DNA of 64,000 nt from Isoptericola halotolerans (GCF_013149785.1 NZ_JABEZU010000001.1:434001-498000); one strand, 5' to 3'; counted from the stretch's first letter, positions 20,806 to 29,324 are shown. The notes: generated by a model not told the origin, from the letters alone. Numbers and translations are program-made.

Positions 20806-21218
20806 CGGTTGATCCCTTCCTTGAGCGCGGCGACATCGTCCTTGACGCGGTCGATCGTCTCCGGCCGTCGGGCGGCCTGCTTGAGCTGCCGTACGGCGAC
20901 GAGCACCATGACGACGGCGAGCAGGACCATCGCGACCCCGACGACGAGGGCGGAGAGCCACAGGGGCCACGCCTCGGCGAGTCCGATGATGGCCGACCAG
21001 ATCAGGACGCCGACCGCGTAGAGCACGACGACCAGCGCCGCGCCGATCAGGCCGATGCCCACGGCCGAGCGCTTGGCCTTCTCGGCGAGCTCCGCCTTGG
21101 CCAGCGCGATCTCGGCGCGGACCAGTCGGGTGGCCTGCTCCGAGAGCTGCTCCACCAGCCGGCCCATGCTGGGGGGTCGGTCCGCCGGTGGCGCGCCCCC
21201 GTCGTCCCAGTCCGTCAT
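20802..21218 (-). CDS. Phage-holin-superfamily (holin 3_6 / DUF1469) membrane protein
   Basis: A 138-residue protein starting MTDWDDGGAPPADRPPSMGR. An amphipathic segment (SMGRLVEQLSEQATRLVRAE, about 17-36) precedes two membrane helices (about 52-78 and 88-112), then a charged C-terminal helix. This is the layout of the Phage_holin_3_6 family, which in bacterial chromosomes is not a lysis gene. It is co-translated with DUF3618. Longer readings upstream run through the tRNA-Phe gene and were rejected. Confidence 0.8.
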   Translation of the reverse strand: MTDWDDGGAPPADRPPSMGRLVEQLSEQATRLVRAEIALAKAELAEKAKRSAVGIGLIGAALVVVLYAVGVLIWSAIIGLAEAWPLWLSALVVGVAMVLLAVVMVLVAVRQLKQAARRPETIDRVKDDVAALKEGINR

Positions 21219-21342
21219 CGGCTGCTCCGATCCTCGACGAGTGTGTACGTGCGGTCCCCACTCAACCCGTCCTGGCTGGTCCAGGCAATTCCAAAGGTCC
21301 GGAGCCGCGCCGGCGGGCCGCTCACAGAGGGCCCTGCACGAC

Positions 21343-21374
21343 GAAGACCCCCGGGCTGCTGCCCGGGGGTCTTC
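21343..21374 (-). terminator. Terminator of the tRNA operon
   Basis: GAAGACCCCCGGGC (21343-21356) pairs perfectly with GCCCGGGGGTCTTC (21361-21374), 14 bp with a 4-base loop. It begins 6 bases after the 3' end of tRNA-Phe in the direction of tRNA transcription. Confidence 0.85.
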
Positions 21375-21379
21375 TGCGG

Positions 21380-21452
21380 TGGCTCCGACCGGCGTCGATC
21401 CGGTGACCTTTCGATTTTCAGTCGAACGCTCTACCAACTGAGCTACAGAGCC
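21380..21452 (-). tRNA. tRNA-Phe (GAA)
   Basis: A 73-base cloverleaf: acceptor GGCTCTG pairs with CGGAGCC, the D arm is GCTCAGTTGGTAGAGC, the anticodon loop reads CTGAAAA with anticodon GAA, and the T arm has GGATCGACGCC. The discriminator is A; CCA is not encoded. It is the last of three collinear tRNA genes. Confidence 0.95.
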
Positions 21453-21508
21453 GTGCCGTGACACGAAAGCCCGGGGCGCCGTTGCCGACGAACCGGGCGC
21501 TTCATGCG

Positions 21509-21582
21509 CGACCCTGACGGGACTTGAACCCGCGACCTCCGCCGTGACAGGGCGGCGCGCTAACCAACTGCGCTACAGGGCC
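21509..21582 (-). tRNA. tRNA-Asp (GTC)
   Basis: A 74-base cloverleaf with acceptor GGCCCTG (one G-U pair), D arm GCGCAGTTGGTTAGCGC, anticodon GTC in the loop CTGTCAC, and T arm GCGGGTTCAAGTCCCGT. The discriminator is G, the identity base for aspartate. It lies between tRNA-Glu and tRNA-Phe on the same strand. Confidence 0.95.
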
Positions 21583-21717
21583 AAGATCGGGGTTGATCTC
21601 CCGATCGAGGAGCTCTTTTCGAGCCGAGGAAAAGCGTACCCCATGCTCGGCTGGATCCTGAAATCGGCTCCTGACCAGGCATTTCGTCCAGGTTCCGGCG
21701 AGCGGAGACCTCTGGAG

Positions 21718-21790
21718 TACCCCCAACGGGATTCGAACCCGTGCTACCGCCGTGAAAGGGCGGGGTCCTAGGCCGCTAGACGATGGGGGC
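21718..21790 (-). tRNA. tRNA-Glu (TTC)
   Basis: A 73-base cloverleaf starting GCCCCCATCGTCTAGCGG, the anticodon loop reads CTTTCAC with anticodon TTC, and T arm CGGGTTCGAATCCCG. The discriminator is A. It is the first gene of the Glu-Asp-Phe tRNA operon. Confidence 0.95.
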
Positions 21791-21800
21791 CGGTCGGCAC

Positions 21801-21828
21801 AGCATACCGGGAGGCGCGGCGTCGTCCA
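21801..21828 (-). promoter_or_regulatory. Promoter of the tRNA-Glu-Asp-Phe operon
   Basis: On the minus strand TGGACG and TATGCT are spaced by 16 bases, with the -10 ending 11 bases before the tRNA-Glu 5' end. Together with the terminator at 21343-21374 this makes the three tRNAs one unit. Confidence 0.5.
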
Positions 21829-21858
21829 CAGCCGCCGCCGTGAGGGAGGATGGATCGC

Positions 21859-22212
21859 GTGGTGGAGATGTCGCGGGAGGACTTCGAGGCAGCCGTCTCG
21901 GAAGGCCTGGACCAGGTGCCGGCCGAGCTGACGAGGCTCATGGACAACGTCGTGGTGCTGGTCGAGGACGACGCCCCGGCCGACGACCCCGGGCTGCTCG
22001 GTCTCTACGAGGGTGTGCCCCTGACCGAGCGGGGGGAGTCGTGGGCGGCAGGGTCGCTGCCGGACCGGATCACCATCTACCGCAACCCGACGCTCGCCTT
22101 CTGCGAGACGCTCGACGAGGTGGCGGACGAGGTCGCCGTCACCGTGGTCCACGAGATCGCGCACCACTTCGGGATCGAGGACGACCGGCTGCACGCGCTC
22201 GGCTGGGGCTGA
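21859..22212 (+). CDS. Metallopeptidase-family (PF06262, zincin-like) small protein
   Basis: About 117 residues with a zincin motif VVHEIAHHFGIEDDRLHALG at the extreme C-terminus (HExxH, third ligand likely the later His or Asp). The family, often called DUF1025, is a small single-domain protein close to the zinc peptidase fold, with the conserved EMSREDFEAAVSEGLDQVP N-terminus and ITIYRNPTLAFC core. The start is uncertain: GTG 21859 lies 9 bases after GGGAGG; ATG 21850 abuts that site too closely; ATG 21868 is also possible. No peptide substrate is established. Confidence 0.82.
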   Translation: MVEMSREDFEAAVSEGLDQVPAELTRLMDNVVVLVEDDAPADDPGLLGLYEGVPLTERGESWAAGSLPDRITIYRNPTLAFCETLDEVADEVAVTVVHEIAHHFGIEDDRLHALGWG

Positions 22213-22229
22213 CCCACGGCGGAGGCGGG

Positions 22230-23405
22230 TCAGTCGAGCGGCGTGTACTCCCAGTGCCAGGCCTCCGGCTTCGAGCCGCCCGCACGCGCCCAGTCGGGGT
22301 TGTCCCAGCCGAACGCCGGGGCGTGCTTGCGCAGCCACGTGTACTGAGGCGTGCCGAAGGACTCGACACCGTCGCTGAGGTCGACCGCGATGCCCCATCC
22401 GTGGTTCGAGTGACCCGGCACGGCGGCCATGTGCCCCTTGAGCGCCTTCGTGGCGACCTGCGACTCGTAGGACCGGTAGGTGTCGGTGATCGAGAGGTGT
22501 CCGCCGAACTTCGCCTGGTAGGCGACGTCGAGCCGCTCGAGCTGGGCGGCGGCGTCACAGCGCAGCATCTCGCCGCCGGCGAAGGAGAGCTCGCACATCG
22601 CGTCGGACGGGATGCGCCCGTTGGCGTAGTCCGCGGTCGACCCGATCTGCCGGGCGAGCTCGGCGGCCGCGTCGGCGGCCTCCTGCTTCTGCGCGGTGAG
22701 GATCTCGGCCGGCGTGGCGGGTGCCGCCTCGATCTGGACGGTGCTCTCCGCCTCCTCGAGCAGCTCGGTGAGCTCCTCGGTGGCCGCGGTGAGCTCGGCC
22801 TCCGTGGTCGGGGCCTCCTCGGCCGCGGACGGTCGCGCGTCGGTCGTCTCCTCGTCGGCGTCGGCGTCGGCGTCGGGCTCCGGCTCGGTGTCGTTGTCGG
22901 CGTCGGGCTCGCTGCTGGCGTCCGTGCCGGGCTCGGGCAGCGCGGTGCGCATGGCCGAGCGGGAGGCAGCGGTCTCCTCGCGGGCCACCAGCATCTCGGT
23001 GAGCTGCTCGGTGCGTGCGGTGATCGCGCGCTCTTCCTTGGCCGAGAGGGCGGTCGACTCCGCGGTCACCTGCCGCGCTCGCTGCAGCGCGGCCGTCGCG
23101 GCGACCGTGGAGCTGTCGGTGGCAGTGTCGGGTGACGCCCCACCCTGGACCTTCGCCTCGGACGACGGCTCGTCGGTGGTGGGGGCCGCGACGACCGTCG
23201 TGGAGCCCGCGCTGGTCGTGCTCTCGGTCAGCGGGGTGACGGCGGTCGCCGTGCCGGCCGTGAGGGCCAGCAGAGCCATGGCGGCGGCGACGCCGGAGCG
23301 CGAGGTGCGCGCGGCGTCGACGGTGTGACGGGGGTGGAGGGCGGCGTGCCTGCCAGGCTTGCGGGTCTCGCGCTGCCAGGGCAAGGTGAAGCGACGTGTG
23401 CTCAA
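22230..23405 (-). CDS. Secreted M15-family D-alanyl-D-alanine carboxypeptidase (VanY type)
   Basis: About 391 residues from TTG 23405, which follows GAGGAC by 7 bases. A basic N-terminus and a hydrophobic helix (about 35-60) form a signal/anchor. A long Ala/Glu/Thr-rich, partly coiled-coil region with an Asp/Glu/Pro repeat (around PEPDADADADEE) spans about 70-240. The C-terminal VanY domain has the zinc ligands in HSNHGWGIAVDLSD and the end motif PEAWHWEY. It should trim peptidoglycan stem peptides outside the membrane. A leader of about 250 bases with several small hairpins lies upstream; I could not match it to a c-di-AMP riboswitch, which often precedes such genes. Confidence 0.87.
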   Translation of the reverse strand: MSTRRFTLPWQRETRKPGRHAALHPRHTVDAARTSRSGVAAAMALLALTAGTATAVTPLTESTTSAGSTTVVAAPTTDEPSSEAKVQGGASPDTATDSSTVAATAALQRARQVTAESTALSAKEERAITARTEQLTEMLVAREETAASRSAMRTALPEPGTDASSEPDADNDTEPEPDADADADEETTDARPSAAEEAPTTEAELTAATEELTELLEEAESTVQIEAAPATPAEILTAQKQEAADAAAELARQIGSTADYANGRIPSDAMCELSFAGGEMLRCDAAAQLERLDVAYQAKFGGHLSITDTYRSYESQVATKALKGHMAAVPGHSNHGWGIAVDLSDGVESFGTPQYTWLRKHAPAFGWDNPDWARAGGSKPEAWHWEYTPLD

Positions 23406-23658
23406 GGGTGATGTCCTCGGGTCTCGGGGCCGTCGTCCATCGTGGCCCCCGGTTGTGACCGGCCCCTGCAAGGGCTGCGACAGTTGCTCGACCATCTGGC
23501 GTGGGATCTGGGTGGTGTCGGTGAAGATCCGGACGGATGCCGCGAGTTGCCCCTTGACAACCGCTGTGATCGCCGCCACGTCCGCATCGTGGGACTGACA
23601 AGTCCGGTGCCGGAGAGCGACGCGGCGTGCACGTGCCGCGCACCCAACACTGGCCCGT

Positions 23659-24240
23659 ATGAGCCCCGCCCCCGTCACCGTCTCGATCCACCGTGTCGTC
23701 AGCCCCGACCGGGTTCCTGAGGTGACGTCGTGGGTGCAGGCCGGCGTCAACCTCGCCAACCGGTGGCCAGGGTTCCTCGGTTCGGGGTGGATCCGCGCCG
23801 CGGAGGGTTCGCACGACTGGGTCATGCTCTACCGGTTCGCGGACACCGACCGGCTCGAGGCGTGGGAGAGGTCGTCCGAGCGTCGGGAGTGGCTGGCCCG
23901 CGGCGAGCACCTGGTGACCGAGCGAGGCGTCGCCCGGCGCACGGGGATCGAGGGCTGGTTCGACCCGCCGGTCCGTCAGGACGAGCCCGCCGGCGCGCCG
24001 CTGCTGCCCGCGCCGCCGCGGTGGAAGCAGTCCGTGGCGATCTGGCTCGGCTTCTTCCCGGTGAACCTCGTCTTCACCGCGCTCATGGTCTGGCTGCTGC
24101 CCGCCTTCCGCGACCTGCCGCTCGTCCTGCAGGTGCTCGTCTCGACGCTCGTGCTCACCCCGATCATGTCCTTCTGGGTGCTGCCGTGGGTCACGGGGCG
24201 GCTGCGCGGCTGGCTGCACCGCCCGTCGCGAGGAGCCTGA
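23659..24240 (+). CDS. Antibiotic biosynthesis monooxygenase (ABM) domain fused to a two-helix membrane tail
   Basis: A 193-residue protein. Residues 1 to about 105 form an ABM-like ferredoxin-fold domain (VTVSIHRVVSPDRVPEVTSW, then GFLGSGWIRA and WVMLYRFADTDRLEAW), the fold of small cofactor-free monooxygenases and heme-degrading enzymes. Residues about 118-185 form two hydrophobic helices with the PWxGxxRGWLH end found in a known ABM-plus-membrane subclass. The catalytic residues of true monooxygenases are not obvious, so it could be a sensor or scaffold. It precedes the MscS gene by 58 bases on the same strand. Confidence 0.75.
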   Translation: MSPAPVTVSIHRVVSPDRVPEVTSWVQAGVNLANRWPGFLGSGWIRAAEGSHDWVMLYRFADTDRLEAWERSSERREWLARGEHLVTERGVARRTGIEGWFDPPVRQDEPAGAPLLPAPPRWKQSVAIWLGFFPVNLVFTALMVWLLPAFRDLPLVLQVLVSTLVLTPIMSFWVLPWVTGRLRGWLHRPSRGA

Positions 24241-24298
24241 GCCCACGAGGGGCAGAACCCACAGCGCGCGCCCAGGTCGGCCTCCTTAGTGTGGAGGC

Positions 24299-26023
24299 AT
24301 GTTCTCGGACAGCGACTCCCCGATCGACCCCGGCACGGTCGAGTCCGGCGTGGCACTCACCGTCACGCTGGCCTGGGCCGCCGCCGCCCTCGTCGCGGCC
24401 TATGTCGTCGTGACCCTGCTGTCGGTGCTGGTGCGGAGGTTCACGGGTCGCCGTCCGCTGCTGCACGACCTGGCGACGCGGCTGCGCCACCCGATGCGCG
24501 TGCTGCTCATGATCGTGGCCGTCTGGGTGGCCTTCCGGCTGTCGGCGCACGAGGACGAGGCCTGGTTCCCCGTCCTCCAGCACGGTCTGCTCATCGCGAC
24601 GATCGTCGCGGGGGCGTGGCTCGTGGGTGCCATGGCGTTCGTGGTGGAGGACCGCACCCTCGCGAGGGTCAGCGGCTCGTCCGACGACCGGCACGCGCGG
24701 CGGGTGCAGACGCAGATCTCGATCCTGCGGCGCGTCACCGTGGCGATCATCGTGATCCTGGCCATCGCGGCGGTCCTGCTCACGTTCCCGACGGTGCGGC
24801 TGGCAGGTGCCTCCATCCTCGCCTCGGCCGGCCTGCTGTCCGTCGTCGCGGGCATCGCGGCGCAGTCCAGCCTCGCCAACGCGTTCGCCGGGATGCAGAT
24901 CGCCTTCACCGACGCCATCCGCGTCGACGACGTCGTGGTGCTCGACGGCGAGTTCGGGCGGATCGAGGAGATCACGCTCACCTACGTGGTCGTGCACGCG
25001 TGGGACGACCGCCGCCTCATCCTGCCGAGCACGTACTTCACGACGACCCCGTTCGAGAACTGGACCCGGCGCGCGGCCGACCTGCTCGGCACCGTCGAGG
25101 TCGACGTGGACTTCAACGTGCCGCTGCCGGCCATGCGTGCCGAGCTCGAGCGCCTCCTCGACGCGTCCACCCTGTGGGACCAGCGCGTCGGCATCCTGCA
25201 GGTCACCGCCGCGACGGGGGGCATGGTCCAGGCCCGGGCGCTGGTCAGCGCCGCCGACGCCGGGACGCTGTGGGACCTGCGCTGCCACGTCCGCGAGGGC
25301 CTGGTGCAGTGGCTCCAGCGTGAGGCCCCCTACGCCATGCCGCGTCGGCGCTACGAGGACGCGGTGGCCCTGCCCGACGGCGGTGTGCCGGGGCCGTCGG
25401 CCGCGTCCGGGCAGGAGTCGCCCGCCGAGCCCGAGCCCCGGCCGGAGCCCCTGGAGCTGCCGGCCTCCGTGGAGCCGTCCGCGGCCTCGGCCGCCTCGGC
25501 CGCCTCGGCCGCCTCGGCCGCCTCGGCGGCGTCCGCGCCGGGGTCGCGCATCGGTCGTCGGCCCGGCAAGCCGGTGGTGGTGCCCGGCCGGTCGAGCACG
25601 AACCGTCCCCCGCGTCCGTCCGTGCTCCACCGGCAGCGCTCGCGGACCGGGGTGCCGCCGTCGGACCCGGAGGACGGCGCGACGGTGGTGCTCGGCGACG
25701 TCCCCGCCCCGCAGCGGGGTGCGGAAAAGACCACCGTGATGCCCCCCGCGCAGCCCGCCGGGCTCTACACCGGCAGCGAGGAGGCCGAGGCCCGGCGGGA
25801 GCACTTCGAGGGACCGGGCCAGGACGCGATCGACGAGCGCGAGGCGGTGGCCGAGCGGCGGATGACCGGCGAGATCGAGGTGGACGACGACGGCGAGGTG
25901 CGGCCGGCGTCGCGCGGGACGGGCCGGAACCGGCTCGCCCCGGACTCGGGCGACGGTGGGCCCACCGACGGGCCGGGGGAGGGCGGCGGGCCCGGCGACG
26001 GGGCGGGTGACGGTGGCCCGTAG
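24299..26023 (+). CDS. Mechanosensitive ion channel, MscS family, with long disordered C-terminus
   Basis: A 574-residue protein. Four N-terminal helices (about 18-45, 65-85, 97-115 and 143-165) lead into the pore-lining helix and the MscS core near residue 175-280 (SAGLLSVVAGIAAQSSLANA, then GDDVV-like VDDVVVLDGEFGRIEEI). The beta domain and C-terminal alpha/beta domain end near 350. The last about 220 residues are low complexity: a run of SAA repeats (about 397-415, encoded by a 9-base tandem repeat), Pro/Arg stretches and a Gly/Asp/Pro end. The channel releases solutes on osmotic down-shock. The extended tail is unusual in length. It converges on the GDPD gene with a 10-base gap. Confidence 0.9.
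   Translation: MFSDSDSPIDPGTVESGVALTVTLAWAAAALVAAYVVVTLLSVLVRRFTGRRPLLHDLATRLRHPMRVLLMIVAVWVAFRLSAHEDEAWFPVLQHGLLIATIVAGAWLVGAMAFVVEDRTLARVSGSSDDRHARRVQTQISILRRVTVAIIVILAIAAVLLTFPTVRLAGASILASAGLLSVVAGIAAQSSLANAFAGMQIAFTDAIRVDDVVVLDGEFGRIEEITLTYVVVHAWDDRRLILPSTYFTTTPFENWTRRAADLLGTVEVDVDFNVPLPAMRAELERLLDASTLWDQRVGILQVTAATGGMVQARALVSAADAGTLWDLRCHVREGLVQWLQREAPYAMPRRRYEDAVALPDGGVPGPSAASGQESPAEPEPRPEPLELPASVEPSAASAASAASAASAASAASAPGSRIGRRPGKPVVVPGRSSTNRPPRPSVLHRQRSRTGVPPSDPEDGATVVLGDVPAPQRGAEKTTVMPPAQPAGLYTGSEEAEARREHFEGPGQDAIDEREAVAERRMTGEIEVDDDGEVRPASRGTGRNRLAPDSGDGGPTDGPGEGGGPGDGAGDGGP
25478..25531 (+). repeat. In-frame 9-base tandem repeat in the MscS gene
   Basis: About five copies of GCCTCGGCC encode a repeated Ala-Ser-Ala run. 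Copy number may vary by slippage without changing the frame, altering tail length. Confidence 0.8.
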
Positions 26024-26033
26024 CCGCCGCGTC

Positions 26034-26825
26034 TCAGCGCAGCAGCGTCCCGGAGCGTCCCGCGAGCCAGCCGCGCAGCTCGCCCGGCCGGTCGGTGATG
26101 ATCGCGTCCACGCCGGCGGCGAGCAGGCCCTCCCACTCGCTGGTCTCGTTCGCCGTCCACGGCATCACGCGCAACCCCTGCGCGTGCGCGGTGGTGACCA
26201 GACCGGGATCGGCCAGCACGGCGGCGACCGAGGGATTGACGGCGACGACGCCGAGCTTCTCGGCGACCTGGAAGAGGTCGTGCGGTGCCTCGTTGCAGAG
26301 GAAGCCTCGCGGGAGGTGCGGTGCCGCCTCACCGAGAGCCAGGACGGTGCGCCGTCCGAAACCCTGCACGACGGTCCGGCCGGCGAGCCCGGCCCGGTCG
26401 ATCGTGGCGATCGTGGGGGCGAGCTCGGCGGCCGTCCACTGCCCCTTGTACTCGCACAGCAGGTCCATGCCCGGGCGAGCGGCCACGAAGTCGATCGCCT
26501 CGGCGAACGTCGGGATCCGCTGACCGGCGAACACCGGTGAGAACCGGGACCCGGCGTCGAACCCACGGATCGTCGCGGCGTCGAGCGAGCCCACCGCACC
26601 GGTGCCGTCGGACACCCGTTCCACGACCGGGTCGTGGATGATCACGGGGACGCCGTCGGCGCTGAGCCGCACGTCCAGCTCCAGGGCCTGCGCCCCGGCG
26701 CGCCACGCCGCCTCGAAGGCGGCCAGGGTGTTCTGCGGGGCGACGGCACCGTAGCCCCGGTGGGCGACGACGACGGGTCCGTCCGGGTGGGGGGTGTCGG
26801 GCAGGAGCGTGGTCACCTGGCCCAT
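26034..26825 (-). CDS. Glycerophosphodiester phosphodiesterase
   Basis: A 263-residue GDPD-fold enzyme that hydrolyses glycerophosphodiesters to glycerol-3-phosphate and an alcohol. The catalytic motif HRGYGAVAPQNT near residue 22 is followed by ELDVRLSADGVPVIIHDP, containing the metal-binding E-D and the second histidine, and later CEYKGQW and a C-terminal VDAIITDRPGEL. No signal peptide is visible, so it should be cytoplasmic. The ATG 26825 is chosen because upstream reading is in the fusion gene's antisense. It is divergent from the acyltransferase fusion gene. Confidence 0.92.
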   Translation of the reverse strand: MGQVTTLLPDTPHPDGPVVVAHRGYGAVAPQNTLAAFEAAWRAGAQALELDVRLSADGVPVIIHDPVVERVSDGTGAVGSLDAATIRGFDAGSRFSPVFAGQRIPTFAEAIDFVAARPGMDLLCEYKGQWTAAELAPTIATIDRAGLAGRTVVQGFGRRTVLALGEAAPHLPRGFLCNEAPHDLFQVAEKLGVVAVNPSVAAVLADPGLVTTAHAQGLRVMPWTANETSEWEGLLAAGVDAIITDRPGELRGWLAGRSGTLLR

Positions 26826-26957
26826 CCTGTCGTGCGCGGGCGGGCCAGGCCAGCAGCGCCGGCGTCCGGTCGTGTCCGTTCCTGATCGTTCGCGCGGCGG
26901 GCCTGGGCAGGCGGGCGACGGTGGCCGAGACTCGGAGGTCCCCCACGAAGGAGTGCG

Positions 26958-28667
26958 ATGAGCGACGAGGCGACGACCTCTCTCGACCGCACCGCGGTCG
27001 ACTACAACCCCTGGACGCTCGCGGAAGCGGCGGGACCGGAGCAGAAGGCGCGCCAGCACGCGCTGCAGCGACGGCTTGCCGCCGAGCGTGGGTTCCGGTT
27101 CGGCGAGGGGTGCTTCCTCTCGGAGCTCGCGTCGGTCACGAACGACACGCTCGAGCTCGGTGACCGGACCTATGTGGCCGCGGGTGCCTACCTCACCGGG
27201 GACCTCGTCGCCGGCCGCGACTGCTCGATCAACCCCTACACGGTGGTGCGCGGCGCCGTCACGCTGGGCGCGGGAGTGCGCATCGGCGCCCACACCTCGT
27301 TGCTGGGCTTCAACCACACGATGGACGACCCGGACGTCGAGATCTTCCGCCAACCGTTGGTCACCGAGGGGATCACGGTGGGCGACGACGTGTGGATCGG
27401 CTCGCACGTCGTGGTGCTCGACGGCGTCACCGTGGGGGACAAGGCCGTCCTGGCAGCCGGGGCGGTGGTCACCAAGGACGTCCCGGCCGGCGCCGTCGTG
27501 GGTGGCAACCCGGCGCGCCTCATCCGGTGGCGGACCGGCCCGGCCGCCCGCACCGGCAACCGCCCCGGCGACCTCGCGGGTGCCGTGGCCGCGCTCGCGG
27601 ACTCGGCCAGGGAGCAGGCGGGCCACCTCCTGGACCGCTGCTGGGACGACGGTGCCGAGCTCTTCGTCGACGCCCCCGGCGCGGTGCCGACGGTCCGCGC
27701 GCAGTGCGACGCCGTCGAGATCGCCGACCTGCTGCTGGACGGACCACCCCCGCATCGACCGGCCGAGGACGCCGCCGCGCTGCTGCGGTCGTGGCAGGAC
27801 CCCACCACCGGGCTCGTCGGCGAGCTCGGGGCCGACGGCCGGCCCACCCGGCCAGGAACCTTGCTCGACGACGGCGCCGCGGCGTACCACGTCCTGGCCG
27901 TCGGCTACGCGCTCGACCTGCTGAGGAGCCGGTTCGACCACCCGATCGCCGTGGTGGCGGACCTGGACGCGGACGAGGTCGTCGAGACGCTCGCCGCCCT
28001 CGACTGGCGGGACGACGCCTGGGCGTGCGGGCACCTGGTCGACGCGCTCGGCACCGCGCTGCACTGGAACCAACGGCTCGGCCGTGCGCACCGCACCGGT
28101 GCGACGGAGGCGTTGTTCGGCTGGTTGCTGACGAGCGCCGACCCGCGCACCGGGATGTGGGGTGCCCCGAGCCGGGCTCAGGGTCTGCTCCAGATGGTCA
28201 ACGGGTACTACCGCGCCGCGCGGGGCACGTTCGCACAGCACGGTCTACCCGTGCCCCACGCCGAGCGCGTCGTCGACACCGTCCTGGAGCACGTCCGTGA
28301 CCCGCGCTGGTTCCGGCCCGAGCAGCAGAACGCCTGCAACGTGCTGGACGTGGCGCACCCGTTGTGGCTCACCCGCGGTGCGGGGCACCGGGGCGACGAG
28401 GTGGTCGACGTCGCCCGCGGGCTCCTGCGTGACGCGCTGGGGACCTGGAGGACGGACGAGGGCTTCGCCTTCCGAGCACCGCACCGCACGACGTCCGGGG
28501 CGCAGGGGACGACCCCCGGGCTCCAGGGCACAGAGATGTGGCTGGCCGTCGTCTGGTACCTCGCGGACCTCGCCGGCGTCAGCGACGAGCTCGGCTACCG
28601 TCCGCGTGGTGTGCACCGACCGGAGCCGGTTGCCGCCCTCGGCGAGTCGGTGCGCCGGCGCTGGTGA
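26958..28667 (+). CDS. Left-handed beta-helix acyltransferase fused to an alpha/alpha-barrel-like domain
   Basis: A 569-residue protein with two parts. Residues about 1-195 are a hexapeptide-repeat (LbH) acyltransferase of the maltose O-acetyltransferase type: repeats from [20 protein letters not shown], the catalytic-type [33 protein letters not shown], and the closing [13 protein letters not shown]. Residues about 205-569 are helix-rich repeats with Wxx[75 protein letters not shown] and [13 protein letters not shown], resembling an alpha/alpha toroid (terpenoid cyclase / glycoside hydrolase-like barrel). The second part gives no known active-site motif. One protein may therefore recognise or modify a glycan or lipid and O-acylate it. 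ATG 26958 follows AAGGAG. It ends just before tRNA-Lys. Confidence 0.75.
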   Translation: MSDEATTSLDRTAVDYNPWTLAEAAGPEQKARQHALQRRLAAERGFRFGEGCFLSELASVTNDTLELGDRTYVAAGAYLTGDLVAGRDCSINPYTVVRGAVTLGAGVRIGAHTSLLGFNHTMDDPDVEIFRQPLVTEGITVGDDVWIGSHVVVLDGVTVGDKAVLAAGAVVTKDVPAGAVVGGNPARLIRWRTGPAARTGNRPGDLAGAVAALADSAREQAGHLLDRCWDDGAELFVDAPGAVPTVRAQCDAVEIADLLLDGPPPHRPAEDAAALLRSWQDPTTGLVGELGADGRPTRPGTLLDDGAAAYHVLAVGYALDLLRSRFDHPIAVVADLDADEVVETLAALDWRDDAWACGHLVDALGTALHWNQRLGRAHRTGATEALFGWLLTSADPRTGMWGAPSRAQGLLQMVNGYYRAARGTFAQHGLPVPHAERVVDTVLEHVRDPRWFRPEQQNACNVLDVAHPLWLTRGAGHRGDEVVDVARGLLRDALGTWRTDEGFAFRAPHRTTSGAQGTTPGLQGTEMWLAVVWYLADLAGVSDELGYRPRGVHRPEPVAALGESVRRRW

Positions 28668-28696
28668 GGTGGTGGCGAAGTGCTTGGTCGGAAGGG

Positions 28697-28769
28697 TGGG
28701 CCCCCCGGGGATCGAACCCGGAACCCGCGGATTAAAAGTCCGCTGCTCTGCCAGTTGAGCTAGAGGCCC
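28697..28769 (-). tRNA. tRNA-Lys (TTT)
   Basis: A 73-base cloverleaf: acceptor GGGCCTC with GGGGCCC (one G-U pair), D arm GCTCAACTGGCAGAGC, anticodon TTT in loop CTTTTAA, T arm CGGGTTCGATCCCCG, discriminator A. It stands alone on the minus strand downstream of the acyltransferase fusion gene. Confidence 0.95.
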
Positions 28770-29018
28770 GCCGCCCGCTCGGCGTGCGAGCTGCGGCTGC
28801 GGGTCAGCCTACGCGGGAGGAGTGCGGGGCGGGACGGGAGCGGCTCGGGGTGTGACCAGCCTCTCGAGGCCCGGAGGGCAGCCTACGTCCGGCCCCGCGA
28901 CCTGGCAGGGGATGTCTCGTCCTGCGAGAGATCGCGCGGCGATCCGGTCCCCGCGTTGCGTGAAGCCCCGGGTTGCTGCTTCGGTGGAGGCGTCGCGTAC
29001 CCGACGAGAGGAGCCACC

Positions 29019-29306
29019 ATGCTCACCGTGACGGACAACGCTCGCACCGCCGTCGAGTCGCTGGCCCAGCAGGCCGGCGTCCCGAGCGAGGGCGGGCTGC
29101 GGATCGCGCAGTCCACCGACCGACCGGGCAACTTCGAGCTCGCGCTCGTCCCCGCCCCCCAGCCCGACGACGCCGTCGTCGACGACTCCGGCGAGACCAA
29201 GGTCTTCGTCGACAACGAGGCTGCCGACGCGCTCGACGCGCTGCAGCTCGACGCCGAGCCCTCGACCGAGGGCCCGGGCTTCGTGCTCACGCCGCAGCAG
29301 GCCTGA
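29019..29306 (+). CDS. HesB/IscA-like protein without cysteines
   Basis: A 95-residue protein beginning MLTVTDNARTAVESLAQQAG, with the GGLRIAQSTD and TKVFVDNEAADAL stretches that align with A-type Fe-S carriers (IscA, HesB, ErpA). The three cysteines that bind the cluster in IscA are absent; there is no cysteine at all. Actinobacteria often carry such a copy, annotated as Fe-S cluster assembly protein HesB; without cysteines it cannot be a normal carrier. The ATG at 29019 follows GAGAGGAG. It is isolated and followed by a hairpin. Confidence 0.75.
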   Translation: MLTVTDNARTAVESLAQQAGVPSEGGLRIAQSTDRPGNFELALVPAPQPDDAVVDDSGETKVFVDNEAADALDALQLDAEPSTEGPGFVLTPQQA

Positions 29307-29324
29307 GCGCCCCTGACTCTGGCG

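Noticed and set aside
21343-21800. Integration site or mobile element at the tRNA cluster
   Set aside because: No integrase gene, no repeated tRNA 3' end and no foreign genes nearby; the cluster has its own promoter and terminator.
23406-23658. c-di-AMP (ydaO-type) riboswitch in the leader of the VanY-type peptidase
   Set aside because: The leader is long and has small hairpins (for example CCCTTGCAGGG), but I could not find the conserved riboswitch core sequences. A covariance search would be needed.
25478-25531. Short tandem repeats as a CRISPR array
   Set aside because: The units are 9 bases, contiguous, without spacers, and lie in frame inside the MscS gene.
26826-28241. Long N-terminal extension of the GDPD gene on the minus strand
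   Set aside because: Upstream residues are the antisense of the acyltransferase fusion gene; the GDPD start at 26825 gives the normal family length.
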